From assembly GCA_905221605.1 (NCBI GenBank), contig CAJNDS010002582.1, forward strand, positions 202,501-266,500: a stretch of 64,000 bases of DNA, read 5' to 3'. The position numbers and the translations under genes are program-made. This DNA is from Symbiodinium natans. Lineage: Eukaryota > Sar > Dinophyceae > Suessiales > Symbiodiniaceae. How positions within the stretch are numbered: position 1 is the stretch's first letter; each line of letters opens with the position of its first letter. Below, piece by piece: positions 12,008 through 23,900 of this stretch. The notes under the pieces were generated by a model. That model saw nothing but the letters and a program-made list of their open reading frames with translations. It was not told where the DNA came from and made no database searches.

Positions 12008-12650
12008 GTGGGGGTGGCGGTGGTGGTTGTTGTTTGGTTTTGTGGTTCGGGACAGGGTTTAGAGCTTTTGGGTTGTGTGTGTTCAAACTTAAAACCCCTG
12101 GCCCTAAACCCTAAGCCTTTAATAATATCAGGGTCTGGGATGTCAGGGGCAAAAGGTTTAGGGTTTAGGGTTAGGGTCTAGGGTTTAGGGAAGCTTTGGA
12201 GTTTAGGGCGTAGGGACCGCAAATTCACTAAGGAATCTCCCCTACAGCTAGAAAACTGTCGCAACTGTCGCCTTTATATAAACCCTGAACCCTGGAGCCC
12301 TAAAACCGAGTCAGGGGTATGGGTAGTTCTAAATAGGGTCGCTTGTGGACCCTACTTTAGAGAACTTTTCGTCTGTGAGTTGATGATGGGCCCTCCGTAC
12401 CCCCCGCCTCTACGCCCGACAGTCCTTCGGTTCCTCGTAAACCCTAAACCTTAAATCCCCCAAAGCCCTAAACCCCCCTGTCTTTTAGGGTTTAGGGTTT
12501 AGGGCGTAAGCCAACCCCCCCCCCCCCCCCCCCTCCCCACCTATCCCTCTAATATCAAATGTGTAGGGTTTAGGGTTTAGGGTTTAGGGTTTAGGGTTTA
12601 GGGGGGGAGGGGGGGTTAATAGTACGGGGAGGGGACTAAAGCCACACCAG

Positions 12651-12723
12651 GACATCTCCGAAGGCTCCGAGCAAAGCAGCAGCTTCACTTTGGCGGCCAT
12701 GCCGGCTCTTTGGGCCTGAGAGG
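12651..12723 (+). CDS. exon-like island, frame ambiguous
   Basis: Acceptor cacaccag|G, donor AGG|gtttagg. In phase with 11928-12007 it reads TSPKAPSKAAASLWRPCRLF GPER without a stop. The alternative frame (DISEGSEQSSSF...) ends in TGA unless a GC donor is used. Confidence 0.35.
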
Positions 12724-13337
12724 GTTTAGGGTTTAGGACTTAGGGTTTAGGGTTTAGGGTGGGTTTAGGAGGGTTTATAGGGTTGAGGGTATTTAGAGTT
12801 TGTAGAGGGCCAGCACCCCCCAACTACCCTTTAACCAGGATGGTAGGGTATATAAGCCCCTATGAAAAGGGTAGTTGGGGGGCTTGGGGGGGGGGGGGGG
12901 GGGGGGGTTGGGGGTATTTGGTTTAGGGGATGGTTTTGGGTTTTTTTGGGGGGTTTTGGTGGGGTTTTGGGGGTGAACGACCATGGGGGCAGCATGTTTA
13001 TTTGTGTGCACGAATAGCTTGTGAGTCGCTCGTGTCATCTGGTGTGTCATGTCTCGCACCTCAGGCCGGAACCTCAGCAGTCCAGGCCCTAAACCCTAGA
13101 CTAAACCCGTACCCGGTACCTCAGCATCTCGAATTTTGGTGCGGCTGATTAGCAAAAAAAGCCTTAACCCGAAAGCCCTAGAATGCCTTAAACCTTTCAA
13201 ATCCCAAAACCCCAAACCCTTCTACAGTCTTTGACTCGTGGCACGGGTCCAGGACCCAGAGATTTCCACTGCCGGGATAGGTTCCCTCATCACTACCCTT
13301 CAACCCAAAAGCATCCCTAAGCCTCAAGACTCCAAAG

Positions 13338-13448
13338 CCTTGGTAGCACAGTGGTACCATTTTTTCCTTTTTTTGTTCAAGGTTCCCTGAAAAAGTAACC
13401 AACACCCAAAAAGGTACCCTTATCATAAGATGGTTACTGGGCTACCAT
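13338..13448. mobile_element. D-family hairpin element
   Basis: Termini ggtagcacagtggtaccatt / aagatggttactgggctacc. Related: 3618-3709, 43850-43931 (truncated, at the 5' side of the 569-codon frame) and ends near 46772 and 46895. Confidence 0.68.
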
Positions 13449-14855
13449 TGAGAAGTTTTTTCAACCCCTAAAAAGTCCCTGGTTCGTAGTATGGGCCTTG
13501 TATATACCCTTTAAGGGATTATGGGGTACCTCATTCCTTCATTCCCTCTGAGTTAGACAAGCCCGAAAGCCCCCGCAAGTCCGACCCCTGAGGTCCTCGA
13601 GTACTCGACCCCACCAGAAGGACCGAGCACCATGAACCCATTCGGGTTTAGGGTTTGGGGTTTCGGGTTTTGGGTTTCGGGTTTTGGTTTAAGGTTGTTG
13701 GTTTAGGGTTGGGGGGAGGGGGGAGGTGGGGGTAAAACGCAGGGCTGGAGGTGTTTCGGGATTTCGGGCTTAGGGGTTCATAGGCCTTGAGGGGTGTAGG
13801 GGGTTCGGAGTGTGTGTGTGTGTGTGTGTCCACTCTTCCGCACGGAGGGGTTTGGCGGGCTTCTTGGGTCTCGGGGCTTCTGAGACTGTTGTTTAACTTC
13901 TTGTTGTAAAGTTTGGTTGTCTTGATCATTGGAATGGTGGCTCCAAGAACCGTGGAGCTTTGGGTTCTGGCTTCAAGGTCTAGGTTTTTCAAGCTTTAGG
14001 GTCTTCGGAACAAGCAAGGTTGTCGAGCTTAAGGCTTAAGTTTCATGCTTAGGGTTTTCTGAACCAGCAAGTTTCTAGGGTTTCAGGTTTAAAGTTGCAA
14101 GGTCAAGGGCTATTCTGCCTGTGATAGAGGCTGACATCCCCAAACGTCCGTGCTTAAATGGTTGGGTGGGGGGGCTTCAGGTCCGCAGAAAGGCCCATCA
14201 GGGTTCATCAGTCATATAGGAGGTCTCCGAAAATGGGGGTTCTTTTTTGGGGGTTCCTTGAAAAGGAGTGCATAGTATCTTGGGGCATATAAGGGGTATC
14301 CCTATTTTCGGTATATTTAGAGGGGTCCATACTGGGTGTGTAGGGGTTCATCAAAGGAGCTTAGGGGGTCCTCGGTTTGCAAAGAAAAAAGGCGGGACGG
14401 GCCTTCCCCTATGCAAGGCATTGGGCCTTAGGAGACCCCTAAACACTAAACCCTAAACACTAAACCCTAAACCCTAAACCCTATAAACCCTAAACCCTAA
14501 ACCCTAAACCCTAAACCCTAAACCCAAGCCAGGCTCGGGGGTTCGTCCCACCACTTTTCCCAAGCCCGAACTTCAGCGCCACCCAAGGCATGGGGGATCT
14601 GTGTCCTGCGCGGAGCCCGAGATGGGATCTTTGGTTCAGGGCTTCAGATTAGGGTTTAGGGTTTAGGGTTTAGGGTTTAGGGTTTAGGGTTTAGGGTTTA
14701 GGGTTTAGGGTTTAGGGTTTAGGGTTTAGGGTTGAAATTCGGCCCCCGACCATTTAGGAGGCTAATGTGGCCGACCTTCGTATCCGGGGGGCCTAAACTC
14801 CAAGCCCTGAACCCTAAACCGCTTGGGGATCTTGTGGTTGAGGGTTTATGTTTAG

Positions 14856-14922
14856 TCGCTGGGACTGGCCTTACTTGATGGAGTTAAGCTATGATGGTCC
14901 GTCTGAGGACCCGTTGCGTACG
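14856..14922 (+). CDS. kinase gene exon, N-terminal region
   Basis: Acceptor gtttag|T lies inside a degenerate heptamer. Reads RWDWPYLMELSYDGPSEDPL RT; donor ACG|gtttaggg is itself a heptamer. Phase 0 into 15033. Possible upstream exons (about 14756-14785) were not resolved. Confidence 0.6.
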
Positions 14923-17900
14923 GTTTAGGGTTTAGGGTTTCAGGTTTAGGATTTAGGGTTTAGGGTTTAGGGTTTAGGGTTTAGGGGATATGAGGTGACA
15001 CTCCTCTGCGTATGGGGTCAGTTCGGGCTCAGAAGTTGGAAATTCTAACCTCGCTCAATGCCAGCCGTTGAACACGCGCCCTAAGCCCCAAACCCTAATA
15101 TTGTGAGCGACAAAACCCTAAGCCTAAACCTCAAGCCCTACAGAACCCTAAACCCGAAGCCCTAAATGGCTGCTCTAAAGGTCAACACGCAGCAGCAGCC
15201 GGTGGAATGGTGGCTGAAGATGGCGCAGGAGCTAGGGGGTTTAGGGTTTAGGGTTTAGGGTTTAGGGTTTAGGGTTTAGGGTTTAGGGTTCGTCTGTTTT
15301 TTTGAGGGGCTTGGTTTCGTTGGACCCCCAACTTGAAGCCGCTTTCTACTACAGGGACCAGGCGACGCCCAAAGACGCTGAGCTGCCTGAGAATCTACAC
15401 ACCGTAACAGCTCACCCTAAACCTTAAACCCTAAACCCTAAAACCCCAAACTAAGCCAGACCCTTGTGTTCAGCAGTAGCTGGGCAACTACTTTTCCGGC
15501 AAACTCCTCGTTTGGTGGAGCAGAGCCCCATATAAAAACGGACAGGTTGCTCTAAACCCTAAACCCTAAACCCCGTAGTTTTCTTAGAGAAACTGGACAG
15601 GTAACATGCCCAGGGCCTGGCAATCTCCGCCCGAACCTCAGGGCACCCCCCATGTTCTGTACTTCAGGTTTGCAGCGAAAAAATGCAGAGAAGGTTTTCG
15701 GCTCAAGCCTTTAGCCCTGAATCTTAGACTCTAAACCCTGAACCTCGAACCCTAACCCGAGACACCCTAAACCCTAAACCCTAAACCCTAAACCCTAAAC
15801 CCTGAACCCTAATGAAGATGGGGGGGGGGGGGGGGGGGGTGCCGGCAGGAGTCGCCAACTCCGCGGGGGCCCCGGACTGTACAGGGCATGTTTGTGGGGG
15901 GTGTCTGGGCGTTACATAGGGCTTAGGGTGGTTTAGGGTTTAGGGTTTAGGGTTTAGGGTGCTTTAAGGTGGTTTAGGGTTTAGGGTTGAGCGGGCCAGG
16001 GGCTTGGTACCTGCCTTGAATTTGCTAGGTATACCTGCTAGGGTTAGGGCTACCCTAGCAGCCGAAACCGGGGGTTCTCTTAGTAGGCTTTCCGGATTCT
16101 TAGGGGGTATAAGGGCTTATAGCATCAAAGTGTACGGTCAGCACATCCCGAAGCCCTACAACCCCGAAACCCTAGCAAACACGCTAAATGCTAAACATCC
16201 TAAACCCTAAGAACCCCATTCCAATTAAATCCCTATCTTACCCTTACACGGAACAAAAAGTTTATTTCTTCTATTATTATCATTTTTTTTTGGGGGGGGG
16301 TCTTCAGGTTCTTCAGCAAATTGTAGATAAACCCTAGCGGAACCTACACGCTGTGCTTGATTAGGTAGGACCTTGGGATGTTTCATACTTTCTTCCTTAT
16401 TGGGCTTGAAGCGGATGATATTCAGGAATGTTTGCAGAGGGTTTTTCAAGGGCCCTAAACCCTAAAACCCTAAACCCCAAACCCTAAACCCCAAACCCTA
16501 ACCCCCAAACCCTAAACCCTGCACCCTACACCCTAAACTTTAAACCCTAAACCCCAAGCCCTAAACCCTAAACCCCAAACCCTAAACCGTAAACCCTAAC
16601 AGGGCTTCTGCCTCGACATCTCGCGGCTCCCTCTTTGCGCGGCTGCCGCCTGAAGCCATCCTGGGAGAGGTGGGTTTAGGGTTTAGGGTACCCTTGGGCC
16701 TAAACGCTTTATATAGGGTTTAGTGTGGTTCAGGGTTTAGGGTTTAGGGTCCTGATAACATCTGAGCCCATAAGGACCTGACACTCGAAACCCCGGAACC
16801 CTTTCACATGTCCTCTGAGCAGATGAAAGAGGCTCTGAGTCTTTGCAGGTTTTCGGGCTTTCGGGGGCTTTGGCGACTCGGCTTGGATGCAATTACCATA
16901 CATGCTAAACGCACGGTTGGTACCCTGGGCCCTTATGGGGTCCCTTACCCTTGTTTTTAGGGGTCCGAAGTATGGGCCTTTTTTAGAGTTTAGGGTTTAG
17001 GTGTACGTGTATCATGTCGCAAGTACCTCGGGTCCCCTATTCGGGGTGCTCGGTATTCGGTTCAGGGTGGAATGAAGGATTCGGGATACGGCCAGAAACG
17101 AGTACTTGGTGTTAACCAAGTATAACCCTAAACCCTAAACCGTAAACCCTAAACCCTAAACCCTAAACCCTAAACCCTAAACCGTTTCAGGGTTTCAGGG
17201 TTGTGTTCATTGCTTCGAGTATCAATCTTCGCCAGGGCAGCTACGGGGTGGTTTGGCGGGCCCTGGACCGTCAGACGAAGAAGTGCCTCTGGCCAGAGGG
17301 GTTTAGGGTTTAGGGTTTAGGGTTTAGGGTTTAGGGTTAGGGGTTAGGGTTTAGGGTTTAGGGTTTAGGGTTTAGGGTGCTGGGAGAAGGGTTCAGGGGA
17401 ATTTCCGGTGTGGGGCTTAGGGCCGGGGTTGAAGGATGGAACTCTCCGAAGATATCGGCCTGCGCATGCGTGTTGCAATGCGGAACGAGTACGATCTGCT
17501 GGTTTAGTCATCATTCGTGGCACAGACGAAGTGGTTTACAGTCGAGACAGGCACAGGCTAGAATAAATGTTAAGCGTGTCTGTCGCGTTAACAACGCTCA
17601 ACCCTCTTCCTTTGCTCGGCCATGTTCATTTAGAGTTTGGAGTTCCTGACCCGCCATGACTCTGCCATTTTGGGGGCTCGCCTGTAAATTGTCCAGGAAT
17701 GCAACCTTGCAAAGAATGCCTTCGCCTGGCTCTCCTAGGGCAGAGCACCGAACGACTCGCATGTCGGGAGACGTATCTTCATCCCAAACCAGCAACACCA
17801 GACCCGACCCGAAAGCAAACAGCACGATCTCATCGAAACAGGCTCATTGGGCCTCGGGTGCAGACTGCCTAAGGTTAGTAGGGAATGAAGTACCTTCCCC

Positions 17901-20900
17901 TATCTGTACCCTTTCAGGGATGACAGGTACCCCATTCCTTCATTCCCTACGAGCCAACAGAAAGAGGTTACGGCATAGCTTTGGCACCCCAAGAGCCCTG
18001 AAGCCCCCAGGTCTCGTGCACAGAGCCACAGCTCAGGTGCAGAAAACAGTGCAGGAGCAGCTGCCAGACCCTAAACACTAAACTCTAAACCCTATAAACC
18101 CTAAACCCTAAACCCTATCCTGCCCGACAATTCCCCAAAACCCTACATGCTCTTCTGAGGATTTATGCCGTGAAGAACATCCGGCAAAAGCAGAGCCTTG
18201 CTTGGTTTTTGGGGGGTTTAGGGTTTAGGGTTTAGGGACTTGAGGCACGCCGGAGAGCCCTCCGGCAAAAGGGTTTAGGGTTTAGGGTTTAGGGTTTAGG
18301 GACATCCGGCTTTTTAGCAGAGCCTTGCATTGAGGGATACAGGGGTTTAGCTTGCATCGAGGGATTAAAAACTCGGAGCCCCTAGGGTTGTGCCCCTAAA
18401 GCCCTAAAGGTTCCCCTTAGTAGACTCCCCAAAATGCCTTTTATAGTACCTTAGGGATAAAAGAGTCACCAAAACCCAAGGGTACCACCTTAAGGGTCCA
18501 AGGTAAGACCCTTAGATTTCAGAGGGTTTAGGGTTTAGGGTTTAGTGTTTGGGGTTTAGGGTTCAGGGTTCAGGGTTTCAGGGTTTCAGGGTTCAGGGCT
18601 TTGGTCTTTGGGGTTTCGATGTCGGGCTTAGGGCACAACGGATGCCTGTGAGCATGCGGCTGCACATCATGCTGCGAAGAATGGAGACGGTCAGACGAGC
18701 CCAGAAGCAAAAGGGAAACAACATGCCACACCCCAGGCCCTAAACTGCAGAGGCCGTGAGTCCACATCCAGAACCGGCTTAGGGCGTTCATGCGGGCATG
18801 AGGATACATGAAGTTGGAGATTGCTAGGGCCCAATATGGGTTTGGAATAGGCTGCTCTGGATGTTGAATATGTGGGTGCCGGCAATTCAAGAGGTTTGGG
18901 GTTCAGGCTTTTCCTTGTCTTTGTTTAAAAAAGGCTGGTGTGTTACAAGGAGCTTCGAGAGTGAAAAAATAAACCTCTAAGGGTGTCAGAGTCCAGGCAA
19001 TCTAGGTGTCGAGTAGTTGGGATGTTCCCCCCTTATACGGGTCAGTCCTTGATAGGGATTCTGGTAGGGGGGGGGGGTACTATAATTCCCTGTTAAGGGC
19101 TGCTAGTATCAGGGGGAACATCCCCATCCATCGAGTTTTGGTCTTGGTGCAGAGTAGAGAAAACAGGGCGTTCGGGAGGCACGCGGCCTGGAGTGGCCTT
19201 AAACTGGGTTATTATGGTTTGGCATGATTGTTCATGTCCCTTCTTTCCTGAAAAGGGAACCTATTCGTAAATCACTTACTTAGCCACTAATTGAACTTTA
19301 AACTTTTTAGGTTTCCTTATTTAGCAGGAATAATAAAGTTTAACCTTTTTGCCCCCTTGGTTATTGGAGAAGTAAGATCCTGTTCAAAGGGTTTTAAGCA
19401 GAACTCAATAGAAACTTCATCTGCTGGATCTCTTTCCTTTTGTCTCACAGGTATTGAGGTGCCAGATGTACGGGTTTAGGGTTTAGGGTTTAGGGTTTAG
19501 GGTTTAGGGCATGAAGCAGCTTCCAGGTTCAAAAAAAGGGTTTAGGGTTTAGGGTCTATTTGCAGGGAGAGAATCCATGCTGCAAGGTTGCAGGGGACTC
19601 TCTATAGATTTATCGACCTACCCGAAACCAAAAGCCCAAAACATACTCATTCCGAGGAACACCTCGGATGTTTCCCGGCGCGAGTTCGAGGCCAGCAGCC
19701 TTGCACGCAGGATGTTCTGTCCCGATTCAGCAGCCCAAGTGTGTAGACTTTAGGGTTTAGGGTTTAGGGTTTGCGGCTCGAAAGCATGGATGCCTTTAGA
19801 CATGATCATGCGCCATGATGGAGTAGGGGAGGGGCCCCTCACACCTACTACAGTACCAATTGCTTATGAGCCCCGAAAAAACTTAAGAAGATATTCCTCC
19901 TTATTAAGAGTAATGTAGGGATCGTTTTTTCAAAAATTCTGTTGGGGTTCTTAAGCACATGGTAGTACAGTACCCAGCTTGCGGAGGTGGCGGACCACAT
20001 CCGGATGAAGCCACATCCCTGTATCGTGCAGCTCGGGGGCCCGGCTGCCCCATCGCCTCACGAAGTACAGGGAAGTCATGGGGAGGCTGTGCCCTTATTG
20101 CAGGAGCCCTGTTCTGAAACCCTACGAAAAAACCCTAGACACGCTGGAAACCTTAGATAACCTCAAACCCTAGATATACCAAACGAGCGACTGGCAGGCC
20201 GCGAAAGACACGAAACACGCCTACCCCACAAGGTCCCTCATGGAACGCCGGATACAAGACGACTTTAGGCTCCCAGGCCTCAATAGGGGGGCCTCCCATA
20301 AACTTAACCCTAAACCCTAAACCCCAAACCCTAAACCCTAAACCCTCGAAACCCTCAACTTTTTCTCTAAACAACTCTCCTCAACCTCAAATTGTAGGGC
20401 TTAGGGCTTAGGGGGCCCAGAATCCTGAATCCCTATAACCCCCTAAACCCTAAACCCCCCCAAAACCGCAAATACCCCTCGAAACCGCACACGACCCTCA
20501 ATAAAGCAAAATTCGACCAACAAAAAGCACCCAGGCTCTTCCTGGTGCACAACTACCAGGATGCTGGCCTCTATGCTTGGGCCTAAGCTTTTTTAGTTCA
20601 TACACACACACACACATATATATATATATACACATATATCGTATGGTATATGTATGTGTATCCAGAGAGAGAGAGAGTGTGTACATATATATATATATAT
20701 ATATATGTACAGTTGTGTTTTTTAACAAAGCCCACTCGTGATTGTGCTGCGAAAACCTGATGTGTCTTCTGAGGGCATCGCGGGCTCAGGTCTGAGGCTT
20801 TAGGAGGGGAGGTTCCCTAAACCCTAAACCCTAAACCCTAAATTGGTTAGGGCTTGAGTTCAAGCCAATGTTGCCGTTTCGACTGACGTTGGGGTGGGTG

Positions 20901-23900
20901 GCCTGCGGAGGTTCTGGTCATGGAGTTTTGCCCAGGAGGACCGGCCAACTTGCCTCCTGCTTCCAAGGATTACTGGGTCTTGGAGTACTATACTTTAATA
21001 CTTTTTTTGGTTCTGGGTTCCCATTTTTTTGGTTCTGGGTTTCCAGTATATCCACTTAAGGGTCGACTCCAGAGGTGGGATTATAAGGTCTGTAGGACAG
21101 CGGCCCTACCAGGAGTGGGTCGGGTTCAGTATGACGTTGTGATTTCTTGCGTTGCAACTCTTGGGCCCTTTGGAAGTTTAGGGTTTAGGGTTTAGGGTTT
21201 AGGGGGGCAGGGGCTTGGACATCTTGCGGGCAGGAGGTTCGAGCTGAGGAGGTTTTCTGTGCCTGGAGGGATCGCCAGACCTTGCGGTGCTAATCTACCA
21301 TTTGCTCAAGAACACCAAAAACATTGAAAGAAAAACAACAAAAAAAAAACAATAATCCCTATATAAGGAAGAATATTTTCCATTTTTTCGGGCTTCTTAA
21401 GCAATTGGTAGTAATTGCCAGGCTCGAATCGAACCCCAAGACTGAAGCCCTAACGATTGGCTGCGCATCGGAGGTTGCAAACGCTGTGCAGTACATGGTT
21501 GCCAACACCATCCCCTGATAACCGCTGTATAAAGAGGACCCATTCTAATTGACTAGGCTCTTATCGTATAGCCACTGAGTCTTTGGCACGTTTTGTTGTC
21601 GCTTCACGCCTGCTATATTGTTCTTCTGATCCTCTAGGTAGGTCGTTGGAGATTTCATGATTTTTCCTTCTCGGGCGTACTGTGAGAGGATCTTGTTTGG
21701 GCATTTTTGTTCAGCCTAGTCCTCCAGGCAACCTTTCAAGTGGCCTCGTTAAGCCGTTTCTCGGTTGCTCCTGGCACCAGGCGTCCACATGACCCTAAAC
21801 CCTAAACCCTAAACCCTCGACCCAAAACCCTAAACCCGAATATAACCTCACAGGAGACCTTCTTGGCCGAATCAAGGCCAATCGCAGTCGCCTGGGACCA
21901 AGGCCCGGGCACACGTCCTTCATGCACGTCAGGGTCTGGGGTTTGGGGTTTAGGGTTTAGGGTTTAGGGTTCAGGGTTTAGGGTTTAGGGTTTAGGGTCC
22001 CAGCTGATGCTCTGAGTCTGTGTTCGACAGGGGCTCAGGGTGCAGGAGGTCTAGGAGTTAGTTTGGGGATTCGGGGCCTTAGGGGATGTGGGGACTGCCA
22101 AGCTGACCTACTACACCCTCAAGGCAACCTGGTCAAAGCAACTCCTTGTTTGGCCTGCGCTCTAGATTGTGGTCCCTCACAAAGCATCCGAAGCCTATGG
22201 CCCCCAAAAGGGTTTCGAGCTTAGAGGGTTTGTACGGCTGAAAGGGCTTGTAGGCCTTACAGGGTTCCGGGCCCCCGAAACCCGAAACCCGAAACCCGAA
22301 ACCCTAAACCCTAAACCCTAAACCCTAAACCCTAAACCCTAAACCCTAAACCCTAAACCCTAAACCCTAAACCCTAAACCCTAAACCCTAAACCCTAAAC
22401 CCTAAACCCCAACCCCGACATGACCTCGAAGACAGGCGCTACGAAGCGCCGGCGCAAGCGATTCCCTGGATTGCACAAGCCCGGGCCTCCATCCATCATG
22501 GGGTTTAGGGGTTTACTAGGTAGGGTTTAGGGTTTAGGGTTTAGGGTTTAGGGTTTAGGGTTTACTAGGTGGGCCTTTGGGACATGTTTTCTATTTTCTC
22601 TTATGGGGTTTAAGAGGATTAAAATCAGGAATATTTTTCAGAGGATTTTAAGGGCCTCCGAGTTGAGGAATTAAGATTTCTGAGTATAATAACAAATCGA
22701 CAGATATCTACTGTATGTATAATTGTTGTTGCATGTTGTTCTTTTTTTTGGGGGGGGGGGGGCAGGGGGGGGGGGGGGGTGATGTGCTGGGTTTCTGGGT
22801 TGCGTTTGTGCTACCACCATGACCCCCAAGCAAGCATTTACTTTTCCCCAAAGGATACAGAAAGCTCATGCAGCCTGGAGTTGTGCCCTCCACTCCTTTG
22901 GCACATCTTTGGTGTCGAAGCTGTTGTGCATGGAGGCCTGGGGGTGTCTGACGGTCAGAGTGGAATAGGAATATAACTGTGCGAGTTTAGCATTTACTAG
23001 GACCGGGAGTAGGCACTTTTTTCCTTTTTGTAGGGTTGGAACTAGAAAGGGTACCCCTTTTATTCCTAGGTTCCTCCCGGGTCTAGTTTAGGAATCGTGG
23101 GCTGCCTGAATTAGCACTCGCAAAGCGATTCCACCGACTTCTGTGCTGAGGATGCTGTGACAACCAGCTACCAGAGCGACCCTAAACGCTGCTTGTTGGC
23201 TCGCAGGCTCTGGCTTTGTCCCAACGTGTCTAAAGCTTAGAAGTCAAGCTTGCTGGCAAGTCGGAAGCTATCCAATGTGAAGTTTTGTGTGTGGCTGCCT
23301 AGGGGCTGTCGTCGCTTGTTATGAAGGAGTCAGTCGTGCTGGTCTTCCCAACTCTGAACGCCCAACTGCCCCCCCCTCCCGCCCCCTCCCCCAAACCTCT
23401 CCCTCCCCCTCAGAGGTCTTCCTGGGTTTGGAGCACATGCACAAGCGCATGCTGACCCTGCGCCCCAGCTGCGACTCGAGCTACTCCCTGGTGTTTATTC
23501 TACCGACCCCCTTCTTGCCCATGCTTGAAGTACAGGATGGAGGGCCTTATAAGGGTGTAAGTCGTGGTGCTTCCGGCAAAGGCTTAGCGCAAGAGGCAGA
23601 AGAAACAGTAGACCCAGACTCGGAAAGCCTGCACCTGATACATCATGCACCCAAGTGCTAAGGCTGCTAAGCCCTCAACCCCCAAAATTGGGGGTTTGGG
23701 GGTTTGTGGGTTGATGTGGCGTGAAAAGGCCCCAAACCCAAACCCAATTCCCCATAAGCCTCGTGAACCGCAAGACCACATAGCCCCGTAAACACCACCA
23801 ACCCAATAAACCCTGTAAACCCAATAAGCCCTATAAACCACAAACCCTAGTGTGAGCCATTAAACCAACAAGCAAGAACAAGACAACACACACCCCACAA

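Noticed and set aside
22779-22976. 65-codon frame between helix-D and helix-E exons
   Set aside because: Lies in a kinase intron after G-runs; no acceptor fits and phase does not need it.
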